Of a DNA stretch of 64,000 nucleotides, positions 18,401 to 26,800 are shown piece by piece (the first letter of the stretch is position 1; every line of letters begins with the position of its first letter). The DNA is from Synechococcales cyanobacterium S06. Its GTDB lineage: Bacteria > Cyanobacteriota > Cyanobacteriia > Cyanobacteriales > JAABRE01. The position numbers and the translations under genes are program-made. The notes below the pieces were generated by a model. The model had not been told where the DNA came from, searched no databases, and worked only from the letters and a program-made list of their open reading frames with translations. The stretch is from the NCBI GenBank assembly GCA_011391125.1, contig JAABRE010000001.1:54167-118166 (forward strand), in the 5' to 3' direction.

Positions 18401-18592
18401 GGTATTGAGTTAGTAACAGAAATCAAAAATCACCCCCATTTAAAAACAATTCCCGTAATTATTGTCTCCTATAAAGACAGAGAACAAGATCGAATCAAAG
18501 GTTTAGAAGCAGGAGCAAATTATTATTTAACTAAAAGCAGTTTCCATGACGACACTTTAGTTAATGCTGTCTTAGATTTAATTGGCGAATAA
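15425..18592 (+). CDS. Hybrid CheA histidine kinase with three Hpt domains and REC (WspE-like)
   Basis: The 1055-residue kinase contains three tandem Hpt-like domains (about 1-125, 163-275, 318-430). A dimerisation/CheA catalytic region (about 480-760) follows, with HILRNCLDHGIE (N box), SDDGRGVN and SGRGVGLDI. A CheW-like regulatory domain (about 760-910) and a C-terminal receiver domain (about 935-1055; VVDDS, ITDIDMP, YYLTKSS) complete it. Only Hpt1 has the phosphorylatable histidine (His53, ASHSIKGAA). The matching positions are Gln206 in Hpt2 and Tyr362 in Hpt3, so these two are probably non-phosphorylatable scaffolds. It follows the WspD-like cheW by 68 bp. The CheA-REC architecture matches WspE/PilL-type kinases. 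Confidence 0.93.
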   Translation: MVNNNKNLSDFSMLELFSMEVEAQATVLTDNLLELENNPHSAQSLEDLMRASHSIKGAARIVDIDPAVEIAHLMEDCFVAAQHSEITIESEQIDILLQAVDFLQKISQLDEQFLDNWLTENHANIEQIKRNLNAINTKQIEIITPNNEPLKSQAQTLESPLSDNSLIDIFKTELINQITIIKNNLFLLQTTALSSEIIGEILAAIQSLKSSAIIVEIKEIINLLASVENCIITASEGKINLQIPEIELILQTILFLEKINQVNNLELNNWLSENSQEIGNYQTVLETVISEANIANLETLVTNATIETVINESDNYLDNLSLKELFSVEVETQATILKEQLLSLLNKSGEDPYFEGIMSAIYSLNGAANLVEISPCIKLAQSMETCLLAASEGNLILTQKDIELLNNAVDIFIHIGSISEDNLENWLLSRQDEIDNLIISIQAIINQKDNQQTQILPSHNLTEITQESNREKSLSHSKERVVRVSAENLNRLMGLAGESLLESNWLQPFASSLLKLKKKQNELEKTLEKMQEFLLKKDYLSINEYLKLARLKEQESRIFLGDRLNELDTYTRRTTNLSDRLYREVILSQMRPFGDGIESFPRMVRDLAKKLNKKVKFEIIGKNTAVDRDILNKLEAPITHILRNCLDHGIETPEERLAVNKKPEGTIKIEAAHRGGMLSIIISDDGRGVNLEKLRQKIIDKKLVTPAMANQLKEQELMEFLFLPGFSTASQITEISGRGVGLDIAKSMTQEVGGTVKITSQFGQGISFHFQLPLTLSVIRTLLVEISGEIYAFSLSRIERIVRVKPEEINLVENRQYFTFNNENISLIAGYQVLELKPSIPHSADLPVVIIGEPSNRFGIVVDKFIAEKDLVVRPLDSRLGKVKDISAAALTEDGSPILIFDVSDLVRSIDKLLNSTNLTQISGEIAQLTSQKSKRILVVDDSITVREMERKLLENNGYKVEVAVNGMEGWNAVRTNDYDLVITDIDMPRMNGIELVTEIKNHPHLKTIPVIIVSYKDREQDRIKGLEAGANYYLTKSSFHDDTLVNAVLDLIGE

Positions 18593-18734
18593 CTATAGGG
18601 CCTTACTTATAGTTATTCCAAATAAAAATTAAACAAAAGTTTTTAGTTTGTTGTTGGACTTTAGTCCTAAGAAGCGCTAAAGCGCAACAACGAACCTATT
18701 TTTCTACTGTTCTAATCTTAATTGAAATTACTAT

Positions 18735-18776
18735 ATTACTTATTACTTATTACTTATTACTTATTACTTATTACTT
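18735..18776. repeat. Heptanucleotide tandem repeat (ATTACTT, 6 copies)
   Basis: Six exact tandem copies of ATTACTT lie between the 3' end of the CheA gene and the 3' end of the convergent DUF3288 gene. It belongs to the same cyanobacterial class of 7-nt tandem arrays seen at 11354, 20911, 51004 and 56715. No terminator hairpin is evident beside it. Confidence 0.9.
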
Positions 18777-18780
18777 ATTA

Positions 18781-19065
18781 TTAACTCCAATCTTCGGGGT
18801 CTTCATTGGAGTCAATTTTTTGACGATAAACTTTACCATGAAGGTGAATATTACGGGTTTTTTCAAATAATTCTTCTTCGCTTAATTGCCATTTGTCTAA
18901 CAAAAATTGTAAATCTCTTTGAATACGTCTAGCACCGGGAAAATTACGATAACGAATTAATAAACGCGCTAATTCCACTAAGTTTTTCTCATTAATTTCC
19001 CCAGCAATTAATTCCTCAATTACTAAACTATCTTCCTTTTCTCGCGGATGTGTTTGATCTGCCAT
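18781..19065 (-). CDS. DUF3288 family protein
   Basis: The 94-residue protein matches the cyanobacteria-specific DUF3288 family, with a DQTHPREKEDSL N-terminus, LARLLIRYRNFPGARRIQ in the centre, and EELFEKTRNIHLHGKVYR near the C-terminus. Its function is unknown. I start it at the internal Met (19065) because the family begins M-x-DQxHP. The five extra upstream residues (MLIVI) are atypical. It is the last gene of a leftward group that includes the WD40 protein upstream (about 40 bp away) and converges on the CheA gene. Confidence 0.85.
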   Translation of the reverse strand: MADQTHPREKEDSLVIEELIAGEINEKNLVELARLLIRYRNFPGARRIQRDLQFLLDKWQLSEEELFEKTRNIHLHGKVYRQKIDSNEDPEDWS

Positions 19066-19107
19066 AATTACAATTAACAATTACCTAAAAATATGAGCTA
19101 TTAGCGC

Positions 19108-20139
19108 TTAATTTGAGTTGGGAACAATGGGTTGCCAAAGTTTAATGGTAAAATCGTAACCACCACTGGCCAAAGTTTTACCATCAAAACTAAAGGCCAA
19201 AGATTCCACCCAATCATTATGGTCAGTCAAATGACTTAATTGTCCACCCGTAAAAAGATTCCAAACACGAACACCGTCATTACTAGCACTAGCAAGGGTT
19301 TGACCATCGGGATTAAGGGCGATCGCCCGAATTTGATCCGTATGGCCTCTGAGGGTATAACGCAGTTTACCAGTAGCTAAATCCCAAACTTTAACCGTGC
19401 GATCCTTACTGGACGTAATCATCATTTTCTGATCAGGGGTGAACAAAATGCCGTTAACAGCTTCTTGATGGGGTACAAATTGGGAAATCAACTTCCCAGT
19501 TTTCAGTTGCCAAAATTGGACCTTACCTTGATTATCTCCAGTGGCGAGAATGTCACCATCCGCACTAATGGCCACTGCATAAGTAGGATTACCAAAACCG
19601 AGTAAAGTAAAAAGGGGACGATTAGGATTTATTCGCCAAACTTTAACTCCATCCAAAGCTCCACTAACCAATATTTGACTATCAGGAGTGACAGCTAAGG
19701 AGAGAATATTCGCAGTATGATCTAAAAAATTAGCGACATATTTACCACTTTTCCAATCCCAAAGATTAATCCCGGAGTCATCTCCACTACTAATTAAAGT
19801 AGTACCATCAGGAGTCATTAACATATTACTAATAGCACTACGTTGAGCCCTTAAATTTTCGACTTGACGGCCACTTTTAACCGACCAAAATCTCACTAAA
19901 GGGTCATTAGAACTACCACCACTCAGGACAAGTTGATCATCAGGACTAAAAGTTAAAGAATCAATGGCCGATGTATGACCAGTAAAAGTTTTAACTACTT
20001 TAACATTGGACCAACCTTGAGCAGGAATAGCTTGGTAAATTTCTCGTCGAAGAGGAGGAGAAGGGGGTAATAATTGAGCATAAACGGGGCTAAATCCGAT
20101 TAAACTAAGAATAGTGGTAGCAATCAAAAGACGTTTCAT
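19108..20139 (-). CDS. Secreted/periplasmic WD40 beta-propeller protein
   Basis: The 343-residue protein has a Sec-type signal peptide (MKRLLIATTILSLIGFSPVYA) and then about seven WD40 repeats, each with S.DG..L.SGS..../VKVWDL-like strands (for example TSSKDRTVKVWDLATGK). It is probably a protein-protein interaction propeller in the periplasm or thylakoid lumen. No catalytic domain is present. It follows the merR-like gene by 9 bp on the same strand, so the small membrane protein, MerR and this propeller likely form one transcript. The function is not known. Confidence 0.85.
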   Translation of the reverse strand: MKRLLIATTILSLIGFSPVYAQLLPPSPPLRREIYQAIPAQGWSNVKVVKTFTGHTSAIDSLTFSPDDQLVLSGGSSNDPLVRFWSVKSGRQVENLRAQRSAISNMLMTPDGTTLISSGDDSGINLWDWKSGKYVANFLDHTANILSLAVTPDSQILVSGALDGVKVWRINPNRPLFTLLGFGNPTYAVAISADGDILATGDNQGKVQFWQLKTGKLISQFVPHQEAVNGILFTPDQKMMITSSKDRTVKVWDLATGKLRYTLRGHTDQIRAIALNPDGQTLASASNDGVRVWNLFTGGQLSHLTDHNDWVESLAFSFDGKTLASGGYDFTIKLWQPIVPNSN

Positions 20140-20148
20140 CGGTGCTAT

Positions 20149-20559
20149 TTATTGAATGTTAGGACAGATAGTGCGAGTAATTTTTTCTGGGGAAGGTTTA
20201 TCTTGCCAACCAGAAAGAATACCTTGTAATTCTGATTTTAGAAGTTCTAAAGCTTCGATTTGCTGCTTAATTTCCTCTAATTTGGATAATAAACGATTTT
20301 TAACAACTCCACAGGGTAAATTACCTTGATCGTGAACCACTAATATTTCTTGAATTTCCTTGAGAGAAAGACCTAAAGATTGAGCCCTTTTAATAAAAGC
20401 TAAACGATTAAAAACAGTGGGATAAAAGAGACGATAAGCGTTTTCACCACGTTGGAGCACAGAAGAAAGCAAACCTAATTCTTCGTAATAACGAATAGTT
20501 TTGACACTCAGGTTACTTTCACTCGCAACTTGGCCAATTTTCAGTAAAGAAGTCTCCAT
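20149..20559 (-). CDS. MerR family transcriptional regulator, probably metal-responsive
   Basis: The 136-residue protein has the MerR winged-helix DNA-binding domain (KIGQVASESNLSVKTIRYYE, residues about 7-26, then RLFYPTVFNRLAFIKRAQSLG), a dimerisation coiled coil (about 85-115), and two cysteines in effector positions: LPCGVV (about residue 83) and ICPNIQ at the extreme C-terminus. Paired cysteines at these places suggest binding of a thiophilic metal ion, as in CueR/ZntR/CadR-type proteins. It overlaps the upstream small membrane gene by 1 nt (TAATG), so the two are co-translated. The target genes are not evident. Confidence 0.88.
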   Translation of the reverse strand: METSLLKIGQVASESNLSVKTIRYYEELGLLSSVLQRGENAYRLFYPTVFNRLAFIKRAQSLGLSLKEIQEILVVHDQGNLPCGVVKNRLLSKLEEIKQQIEALELLKSELQGILSGWQDKPSPEKITRTICPNIQ

Positions 20560-20846
20560 TATCGGTGACTTTTGTGACTAACCAAAGTAGGTAAAGGAGG
20601 CCGAGAAGAACTAGGAGGGAGAAAATAGCGAGCTTTTTCTTGGCCAGTAAAGGCCTCAGCTTTTTGGACTTTTTGCCAACGAACAATGCCCGCCGTTAAC
20701 ATCATCATCAAACCAAGGGAAAAAAGAGTCCATTGTGAGCCAATTCCTCCCATCACAAAATCCGTTGCACCAACTATAACAATAAAACTAGAAATTGGTT
20801 CTTTACGATAAGCTGATTTGAGAAATCGAGGTAATAAAATGTTCAT
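20559..20846 (-). CDS. Small membrane protein of unknown function
   Basis: The 95-residue protein has two predicted transmembrane segments (about 18-36 and 40-57: SSFIVIVGATDFVMGGIG and LFSLGLMMMLTAGIV). A basic, Pro/Ser-rich cytoplasmic tail ends VSHKSHR. I do not recognise a named family. It may be a conserved cyanobacterial protein of unknown function. Its stop overlaps the merR-like start by one base, so it is the likely first gene of that operon. Function cannot be inferred beyond membrane location and possible co-regulation with the MerR protein. Confidence 0.7.
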   Translation of the reverse strand: MNILLPRFLKSAYRKEPISSFIVIVGATDFVMGGIGSQWTLFSLGLMMMLTAGIVRWQKVQKAEAFTGQEKARYFLPPSSSRPPLPTLVSHKSHR

Positions 20847-21114
20847 ATAGTGTTTGAGAAAATAATATTTGAGCTAATTCTAATTTTAACAAGAGTGAAA
20901 GAAATCATTTCAGTTATCAGTTATCAGTTATCAGTTATCAGTTTTCCTCTGACTTGGTGAGGGAAGAAACCGAAAAAACGACTTATGATCCTTATTTTTT
21001 CCTCTTCAGGAAAAATTCCTTGATCACAGGTAGTAGTACCTCTTAATCAAGAAAAGAAGTAAGTAGTTACTTCCTTCTTAACTTTTTACTTTTTACTTCT
21101 TACTTCTTACTTCC
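20847..21114. repeat. Intergenic repeats (CAGTTAT and TTACTTC heptamers)
   Basis: The spacer between the small membrane gene and the HLIP gene holds four copies of CAGTTAT (about 20911-20941) and a degenerate TTACTTC/TTACTTT array (about 21075-21112). It also contains a near-duplicate pair of lines around TTCCTTCTTAAC. No gene or clear terminator is visible. Confidence 0.7.
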
Positions 21115-21285
21115 TTAATGTAACCCTAGCCAAGATAAAAGACCTTGGTGAGTAAAATATTCGATCGCCAGAGTAAAGATAAAACCAATCATAGCAGCTC
21201 TACCGTTTAAACGTTCAGCATAACTGTTAAAGCCAAATTTCGGGTCTTCTAATTTAGGGGTGGTAGTAGGTTGAGGTTCAGTCAT
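21115..21285 (-). CDS. High light-inducible protein (HLIP/Scp, one-helix LHC-like)
   Basis: This 56-residue protein lies on the reverse strand. It contains the chlorophyll-binding signature AERLNGRAAMIGF (about residues 23-35) within a single transmembrane helix, after a Pro/Thr-rich N-terminus (MTEPQPTTTPKLEDPKFGF). HLIPs dimerise in the thylakoid membrane, bind chlorophyll and carotenoid, and protect photosystem II assembly intermediates or chlorophyll biosynthesis under high light. The particular paralog (HliA-D) cannot be told from this alone. It is monocistronic and divergent from yvcK, with 329 bp between them. Confidence 0.93.
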   Translation of the reverse strand: MTEPQPTTTPKLEDPKFGFNSYAERLNGRAAMIGFIFTLAIEYFTHQGLLSWLGLH

Positions 21286-21614
21286 GTTTGTCCTTAATAC
21301 TTTACAATTCTTTACTAATCTTAGTGTATCTTATTATAATTTTTCCTGATTATTACTTCTCTCAAACAAACGGGCTATAACTTCAATATTGGTGAACGCT
21401 TAAAAGTATGGTTAATTATACATTCTGGATTTTGCTAACCTGTTAACCTGAGATTAGAAAAATCAAGGTTAATTGGCCAACAGTTAATTAACCATTGACA
21501 ATAACCAATGATCAATTAAAGATAAGCTATCAATCAGATCGAGAAAAACAATTGAATTTTATTGTTACTTTTAGTTAAACTCACCGCCAAATAGGAAAAT
21601 TATCTTTTGATGTT
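21286..21614. promoter_or_regulatory. Divergent HLIP/yvcK intergenic region
   Basis: This 329-bp AT-rich spacer must hold the promoters of the leftward HLIP gene and the rightward yvcK gene. I see short inverted motifs (for example GGTTAATTGGCC...GTTAATTAACC around 21470-21492) but no identifiable operator, RNA or gene. Confidence 0.4.
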
Positions 21615-23018
21615 ATGCTAATCACACCTTTAAAACGAGTCCTAAATAGTTTTAGGTCAGAACAAGCTCAATTTTCATCTGTGAAACAATCTACTCGCAA
21701 AAATGTTAATAGTTGGTTTAAATGGTTATCACCAGGATTATTCGTCAAACGTTGGTTAGTCATCAGTGTTGCCGGCGTTTTACTAATTTTCTTAGGTATC
21801 GCCATCTCCACCAGATTAACCCCTATTTTCCGTTTAATGGCCTTCATTGGCAATTTGATCGGCTGGATTGCCAATATTATTCCTAATTCAGTTTCGGGAC
21901 CTTTAATCATTGTTTTAGGTCTATTTTTGCTTTATTGGGGGCAAACTCGCACCGTCAGCTCCATTACACAAGCTTTAATACCCGATAATGACGAAGAATT
22001 GGTAGATTTACTGCTCACCCATCGCAAGTTACATAAAGGGGCCAAAATTGTCACCATCGGTGGTGGAACCGGATTATCGACTTTATTACGGGGTTTAAAG
22101 CGCTATAGCGCCAATATTACCGCCATTGTCACCGTTGCTGACGATGGCGGCTCCTCAGGGCGTTTACGTCGCGAAATCGGCGTTTTACCTCCCGGAGACA
22201 TCCGCAATTGTATTGCTGCTTTAGCCGATGAAGAAAAGTTGTTAACCGAGTTGTTTCAATATCGCTTTACCGCTGGAGATGGCTTAAATGGTCATAGTTT
22301 TGGCAATTTGTTCCTCACCGCCATGAGTGAAATAACCGGCGACCTTGAACAGGCGATCACCGCGAGTTCTCAGGTGTTGGCCGTGCGAGGCAAGGTTTTG
22401 CCCGCTACTTTAACCGATGTCCGTTTATGGGCTAAACTTCAAGATGGGCGACTGATTGAAGGAGAATCCAATATTAGCGAAGCAGGGGGCAAAATTAGCG
22501 AAATTGGCTGTTTTCCTGCCCATCCCCCCGCTTTACCCGCCGTTATTAAGGCGATTGCTGACGCTGACTTTATTATTATCGGCCCCGGTAGTCTTTACAC
22601 CAGCGTTATCCCCAATTTGTTAGTGCCAGAAATTCGTGAGGCGATCGCCCAAACCAAGGTCCCTCGCCTTTATATTTGTAATATTATGACCCAACCCGGC
22701 GAAACCGATGGTTACAGCGTTTCTGACCATATTCGGGCGATCGACAAAGTTTGCGGTAAACCGCTATTTGATGCCGTAATCTGTCACCAGCGATCGCCTT
22801 CCCCCCAAACTTTACAACGCTATGCTAAAGAAGGTTCTCATCCTGTCTTTTTAGACCGGGAAGATGTGGCTAAACTCGGCCGTCGTGTGGTTTTGGCGAA
22901 TATTATGGATGAGGATGATAAAGGTTATGTTCGCCATGATCCCATTCGTTTGGCGGCGGTTTTGTTGCGTTGGTATGGCAAAACTAGGGGGTTTAAGTTT
23001 CCTGGCTTTGAGGATTAA
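21615..23018 (+). CDS. YvcK/CofD-like protein (putative gluconeogenesis factor)
   Basis: The 467-residue protein has two N-terminal transmembrane helices (about 49-70 and 78-108) and then a YvcK-type Rossmann domain. The motifs are [17 protein letters not shown] (about 145-161), [16 protein letters not shown] (about 172-187) and FGNLFLTAM. YvcK proteins bind UDP-sugars such as UDP-GlcNAc and influence cell-wall synthesis and carbon metabolism. The membrane-anchored N-terminus is common in cyanobacterial members. It is followed by a tandem repeat array that leads into tsaE. Confidence 0.9.
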   Translation: MLITPLKRVLNSFRSEQAQFSSVKQSTRKNVNSWFKWLSPGLFVKRWLVISVAGVLLIFLGIAISTRLTPIFRLMAFIGNLIGWIANIIPNSVSGPLIIVLGLFLLYWGQTRTVSSITQALIPDNDEELVDLLLTHRKLHKGAKIVTIGGGTGLSTLLRGLKRYSANITAIVTVADDGGSSGRLRREIGVLPPGDIRNCIAALADEEKLLTELFQYRFTAGDGLNGHSFGNLFLTAMSEITGDLEQAITASSQVLAVRGKVLPATLTDVRLWAKLQDGRLIEGESNISEAGGKISEIGCFPAHPPALPAVIKAIADADFIIIGPGSLYTSVIPNLLVPEIREAIAQTKVPRLYICNIMTQPGETDGYSVSDHIRAIDKVCGKPLFDAVICHQRSPSPQTLQRYAKEGSHPVFLDREDVAKLGRRVVLANIMDEDDKGYVRHDPIRLAAVLLRWYGKTRGFKFPGFED

Positions 23019-23026
23019 ATCTTGAT

Positions 23027-23187
23027 TGTTGTCTCACGCAAAGGCGCTAAGGGGGTTGTCTGTTGGGCCTCTTAGTCTTGGGTTATTGTCTCACGCAAAG
23101 GCGCTAAGGCGCTAAGGGGGTTGTCTGTTGGGCCTCTTAGTCTTGGATTGTTGTCTCACGCAAAGTCGCTAAGGCGCTAAGGGGGTT
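23027..23187. repeat. Three-copy tandem repeat (about 55-70 bp unit) upstream of tsaE
   Basis: Three successive copies contain TTGTCTCACGCAAAGGCGCTAAG with a GGGGGTTGTCTGTTGGGCCTCTTAGTCTTGG tail, the unit given here in parts. Unit length differs because GGCGCTAA is present once or twice. The last copy is cut short and its TAAGGGGG end lies just before the tsaE ATG, so it acts as the ribosome-binding site. A related CTCACGCAAAGGCGCAAAG element occurs at 53746-53775. Confidence 0.88.
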
Positions 23188-23188
23188 T

Positions 23189-23638
23189 ATGGCTTATAGC
23201 ATAGATTTGGGAAAATGTCAAGAGTTTTTTTTGCCTGATTTTCAGGCTACTTTTGATTTTGGAGTATCTTTGGGAAGCAGTTTAAGTGCTGGTTCTGTTC
23301 TTCTCCTTGAAGGTGATTTAGGTGCTGGTAAAACTACTCTGGTCCAAGGTATCGCAAGGGGGTTGGGTATTGATGATTTTGTTTTGAGTCCTACTTTTTC
23401 TATTATTAATGAATATTTGGAAGGGCGAATTCCTCTCTATCATTTGGATTTATATCGCTTAAATTCGGCGGAAGTTGAATCAATGTTTTTGGAACTTTAT
23501 TGGGAGGGAGTTGAAATTATCCCCGGGATTACTGCTATTGAATGGCCCCAACGTTTAAGTTACAAACCTGACCATTTTTTACATATTAATTTGGTTCATT
23601 TTAATGACGGCCGTCAAGTTTTTTTGACTCCATATTAA
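23189..23638 (+). CDS. tsaE: tRNA threonylcarbamoyladenosine biosynthesis ATPase TsaE
   Basis: The 149-residue P-loop protein carries the Walker A motif GDLGAGKTTL (about residues 47-56). The later SPTFSIINEY and YHLDLYRL motifs are typical of TsaE/YjeE. It works with TsaB and TsaD to add the threonylcarbamoyl group at A37 of ANN-decoding tRNAs. TsaD is encoded at 45133 in this window. The upstream tandem repeat supplies its only good Shine-Dalgarno (AAGGGGG). Confidence 0.93.
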   Translation: MAYSIDLGKCQEFFLPDFQATFDFGVSLGSSLSAGSVLLLEGDLGAGKTTLVQGIARGLGIDDFVLSPTFSIINEYLEGRIPLYHLDLYRLNSAEVESMFLELYWEGVEIIPGITAIEWPQRLSYKPDHFLHINLVHFNDGRQVFLTPY

Positions 23639-23824
23639 CAAGTTTGATTTTTCTGAATTATCTATATTTTTAATTACCAAAAAAAGCGGGGCTTCCCCCC
23701 CTCAGTTAACAGTTACCAGTTAACTGTTACCAGTTAACAATTGATAACTGGTAACTGACATGACTTTCTCTGAACAAAAATCCCCTTTCTGTTATAATTT
23801 TTTCTACTTAAGGAATTTAATATT

Positions 23825-26800
23825 ATGCCTATTTTAAATCTTAAATCTAATCATAAATCGGTTAAGGAATATTCTCAAAAATTACAGGAGTTCAAACAGT
23901 TAAATGTTATCCATGAAAACGCTGTTAAAACTGCTTTTGAAGGTGTTTTAATTACTTGTTGTAGTCAGTTTAATTTTTCTTATATTCCTGAACAAAATAT
24001 AAGGGTTAATTCTAAGTTAATTCGCCCTGATGGAGTTATTATCCGTCAGGATACTCTTAAACACGGTTTTTGGGAAGCTAAACAAAATTCGGTGGATTTA
24101 GAGGTGGAAGTTAATAAGAAATTTGCCCAAAATTATCCCAAGAATAATCTTTTATTTTGGCAACCAAAACGAGTTATTTTGTATCAAAATGGTCAGTTAG
24201 TTTTTGATGATTCTATTACAAATCCTGAAAATTTATGTCAGGTTATTAAGTTATTTTTTGAGTATTCTCAACCAGAAATTGAGGAATGGGACCAAGCGGC
24301 TTCTGAGTTTGGTTCTAAGGTTCAAGAATTGGCCAAGGGATTACTCGAATTAATCGCCAAAGAGAAGAAAATTAATAAGAAATTTATCGACTCTTTTGAG
24401 AGTTTAACTACTTTATGTAAGCAAAGTATTAACCAGAATTTGTCGGAAAATGCGGTGGAAGAAATGCTGATTCAGCACTTATTAACTGAGGGCATTTTTC
24501 GCCGTTTATTTAATAATCCTGACTTCGTAAAACGCAATGTTATTGCAGTGGAAATTGAGCAGGTTATTGATGCTTTAACTTCTAAATCCTTTAACCGTGA
24601 TACTTTTTTACAGGGTGTAGATTACTTTTATAAAGCGTTAGAAAATGCGGCTTCTACCATTACAGAATATCAGGAAAAACAGGACTTTTTGAATACAGTT
24701 TATGAAAAGTTTTTCCAAGGTTTTGCGGTTAAACAAGCTGATACCCATGGTATTGTTTACACTCCCCAAGCAATTGTCGATTTTATGGTTTCAAGTGTGG
24801 ATGACATTTTAAAACGGGAGTTTAATCAGTCTTTTAGTGACAAAAATGTCCATGTTTTAGACCCATTTGTCGGAACGGGCAATTTTATTTTGCGAATTAT
24901 GCAGCAGCTTAATAAAACAGCTTTAACCTATAAATATCAAGAAGAACTGCACTGTAATGAATTAATGCTGTTACCTTATTATATTGCTTCCATGAATATT
25001 GAACATGAATATTATCAAATTACAGGGAGTTATAAACCTTTTGAAAATATCTGTTTAGTTGACACATTTTCAGATCAAAAAGTGGAACAATTAGAGTTAT
25101 TTACTCTTGAGAATACTGCACGGGTTAAAAAACAGCGTAAATCTCCCATTTTCGTAATCATAGGAAATCCTCCCTATAATGTTGGCCAAATTAATGAAAA
25201 TGATAATAATAAAAATCGAAAATATCAGGAAATTGACCAGAGAGTTAAAGAAACTTACTCTAAGGATTCTACAGCAAGTTCTACAAGAGTTGTATTTGAT
25301 GCTTATGTAAAAGCTATACGTTGGGCAAGCGATCGAGTCGAAGATGAAGGCATTGTTGCTTTAATTACTAACAATAGTTTTATTAATGATATTTCTTTTG
25401 ACGGAATGAGGAAAAATTTAGCCCAAGATTTTAGTAAAATTTATTTATTAGACTTAGGAGGAAATATTAGAAAAAATAATAGTGGTCAAACAATTCACAA
25501 TGTTTTTGATATAAAAGTAGGAGTTAGTATTAATTTTTTGATTAAAAATAAAGAAAAAAAATCTCAATCTACAGAAATTTATTACACCAGTGTAGGAGAA
25601 TTTTGGACTAAACAGGAAAAATTAGACTATTTAACAAATATTACTCAATTTAGTGACATAAATTGGCAAAAAATAACTCCAGATAATAAGTATAATTGGT
25701 TAACAGATAATTTAAGAGATGAATTTGAATATTTTATCCCATTAGGTACAAAAGAAACCAAGAAAAATAAGACAGAAACAGGGGTAATTTTTCAAATATA
25801 TAGTATCGGAGTTAATACTAATCGCGATGTTTGGGCCTATAATTTTAGTCAGAATAATTTAAGTGAAAATATCCAAAAAATGATTGAAACTTATAATTAT
25901 GATGTCATAAAATGGCAGCAAAAAAAGGATCAAAAGATTAATTTAGATAACTTTGTTACTAATGATGATACTAAAATTAAATGGAGTAGTCGTTTAAAAG
26001 AATGTCTTAAATCAAATAAATTAGCTGAATTTAATAATGAAAAAATTAGAGTATCATTATATCGTCCTTTTTGTAAACAATATTTATATTTTGACGAGAT
26101 ATTAACTCATCGTCGTGGTAAATTTCCTAACATATTTCCTAATCAAAAAATAGAGGAAGAAAACCTAGTAATTTGTGTTAGTGCAATTGGAAACACAAAA
26201 CCTTTTCAATGTTTAATAGTTAAGAGTCTTCCTGACTTACATTTAACCGGTGATTCCCAATGTTTTCCCTTTTATACATACAATGAAAACGGAGAAAATC
26301 GCCAAGAAAATATCACCGATTGGGTATTAAAGGAGTATCAAAAACGTTATTTGACCCCCCCTAACTCCCCCTTAAAAGGGGGGGAATTGGAGATTACCAA
26401 ATGGGACATATTTTATTATATTTACGCCATTTTACACCACCCAGAATATCGGGAATTATACGCCGAAAATTTAAAAAGGGAACTTCCCAGAATCCCATTT
26501 GCTCCAGAATTTGCACCTTTTGTAATATTAGGAAAACAGTTAGCAGATTTACACTTAAATTATGAAAATCAAGCAGAATATCCCCTAGAAATAGTCGAAA
26601 ATTCAAACTCTCCCCTTGGTAAGGGGGGGTTATTTCGAGTCGAAAAAATGCGCTTAAATAAGGATAAAACTGAGTTAAAATATAACGATTTTCTAACCTT
26701 AAAAGGTATTCCTAAAGAAGTATTTGAGTATAAATTAGGAAATAAATCTGCTTTAGAATGGGTAATTGACCAATATCAAATAAAAACCGATAAAAGAAGT

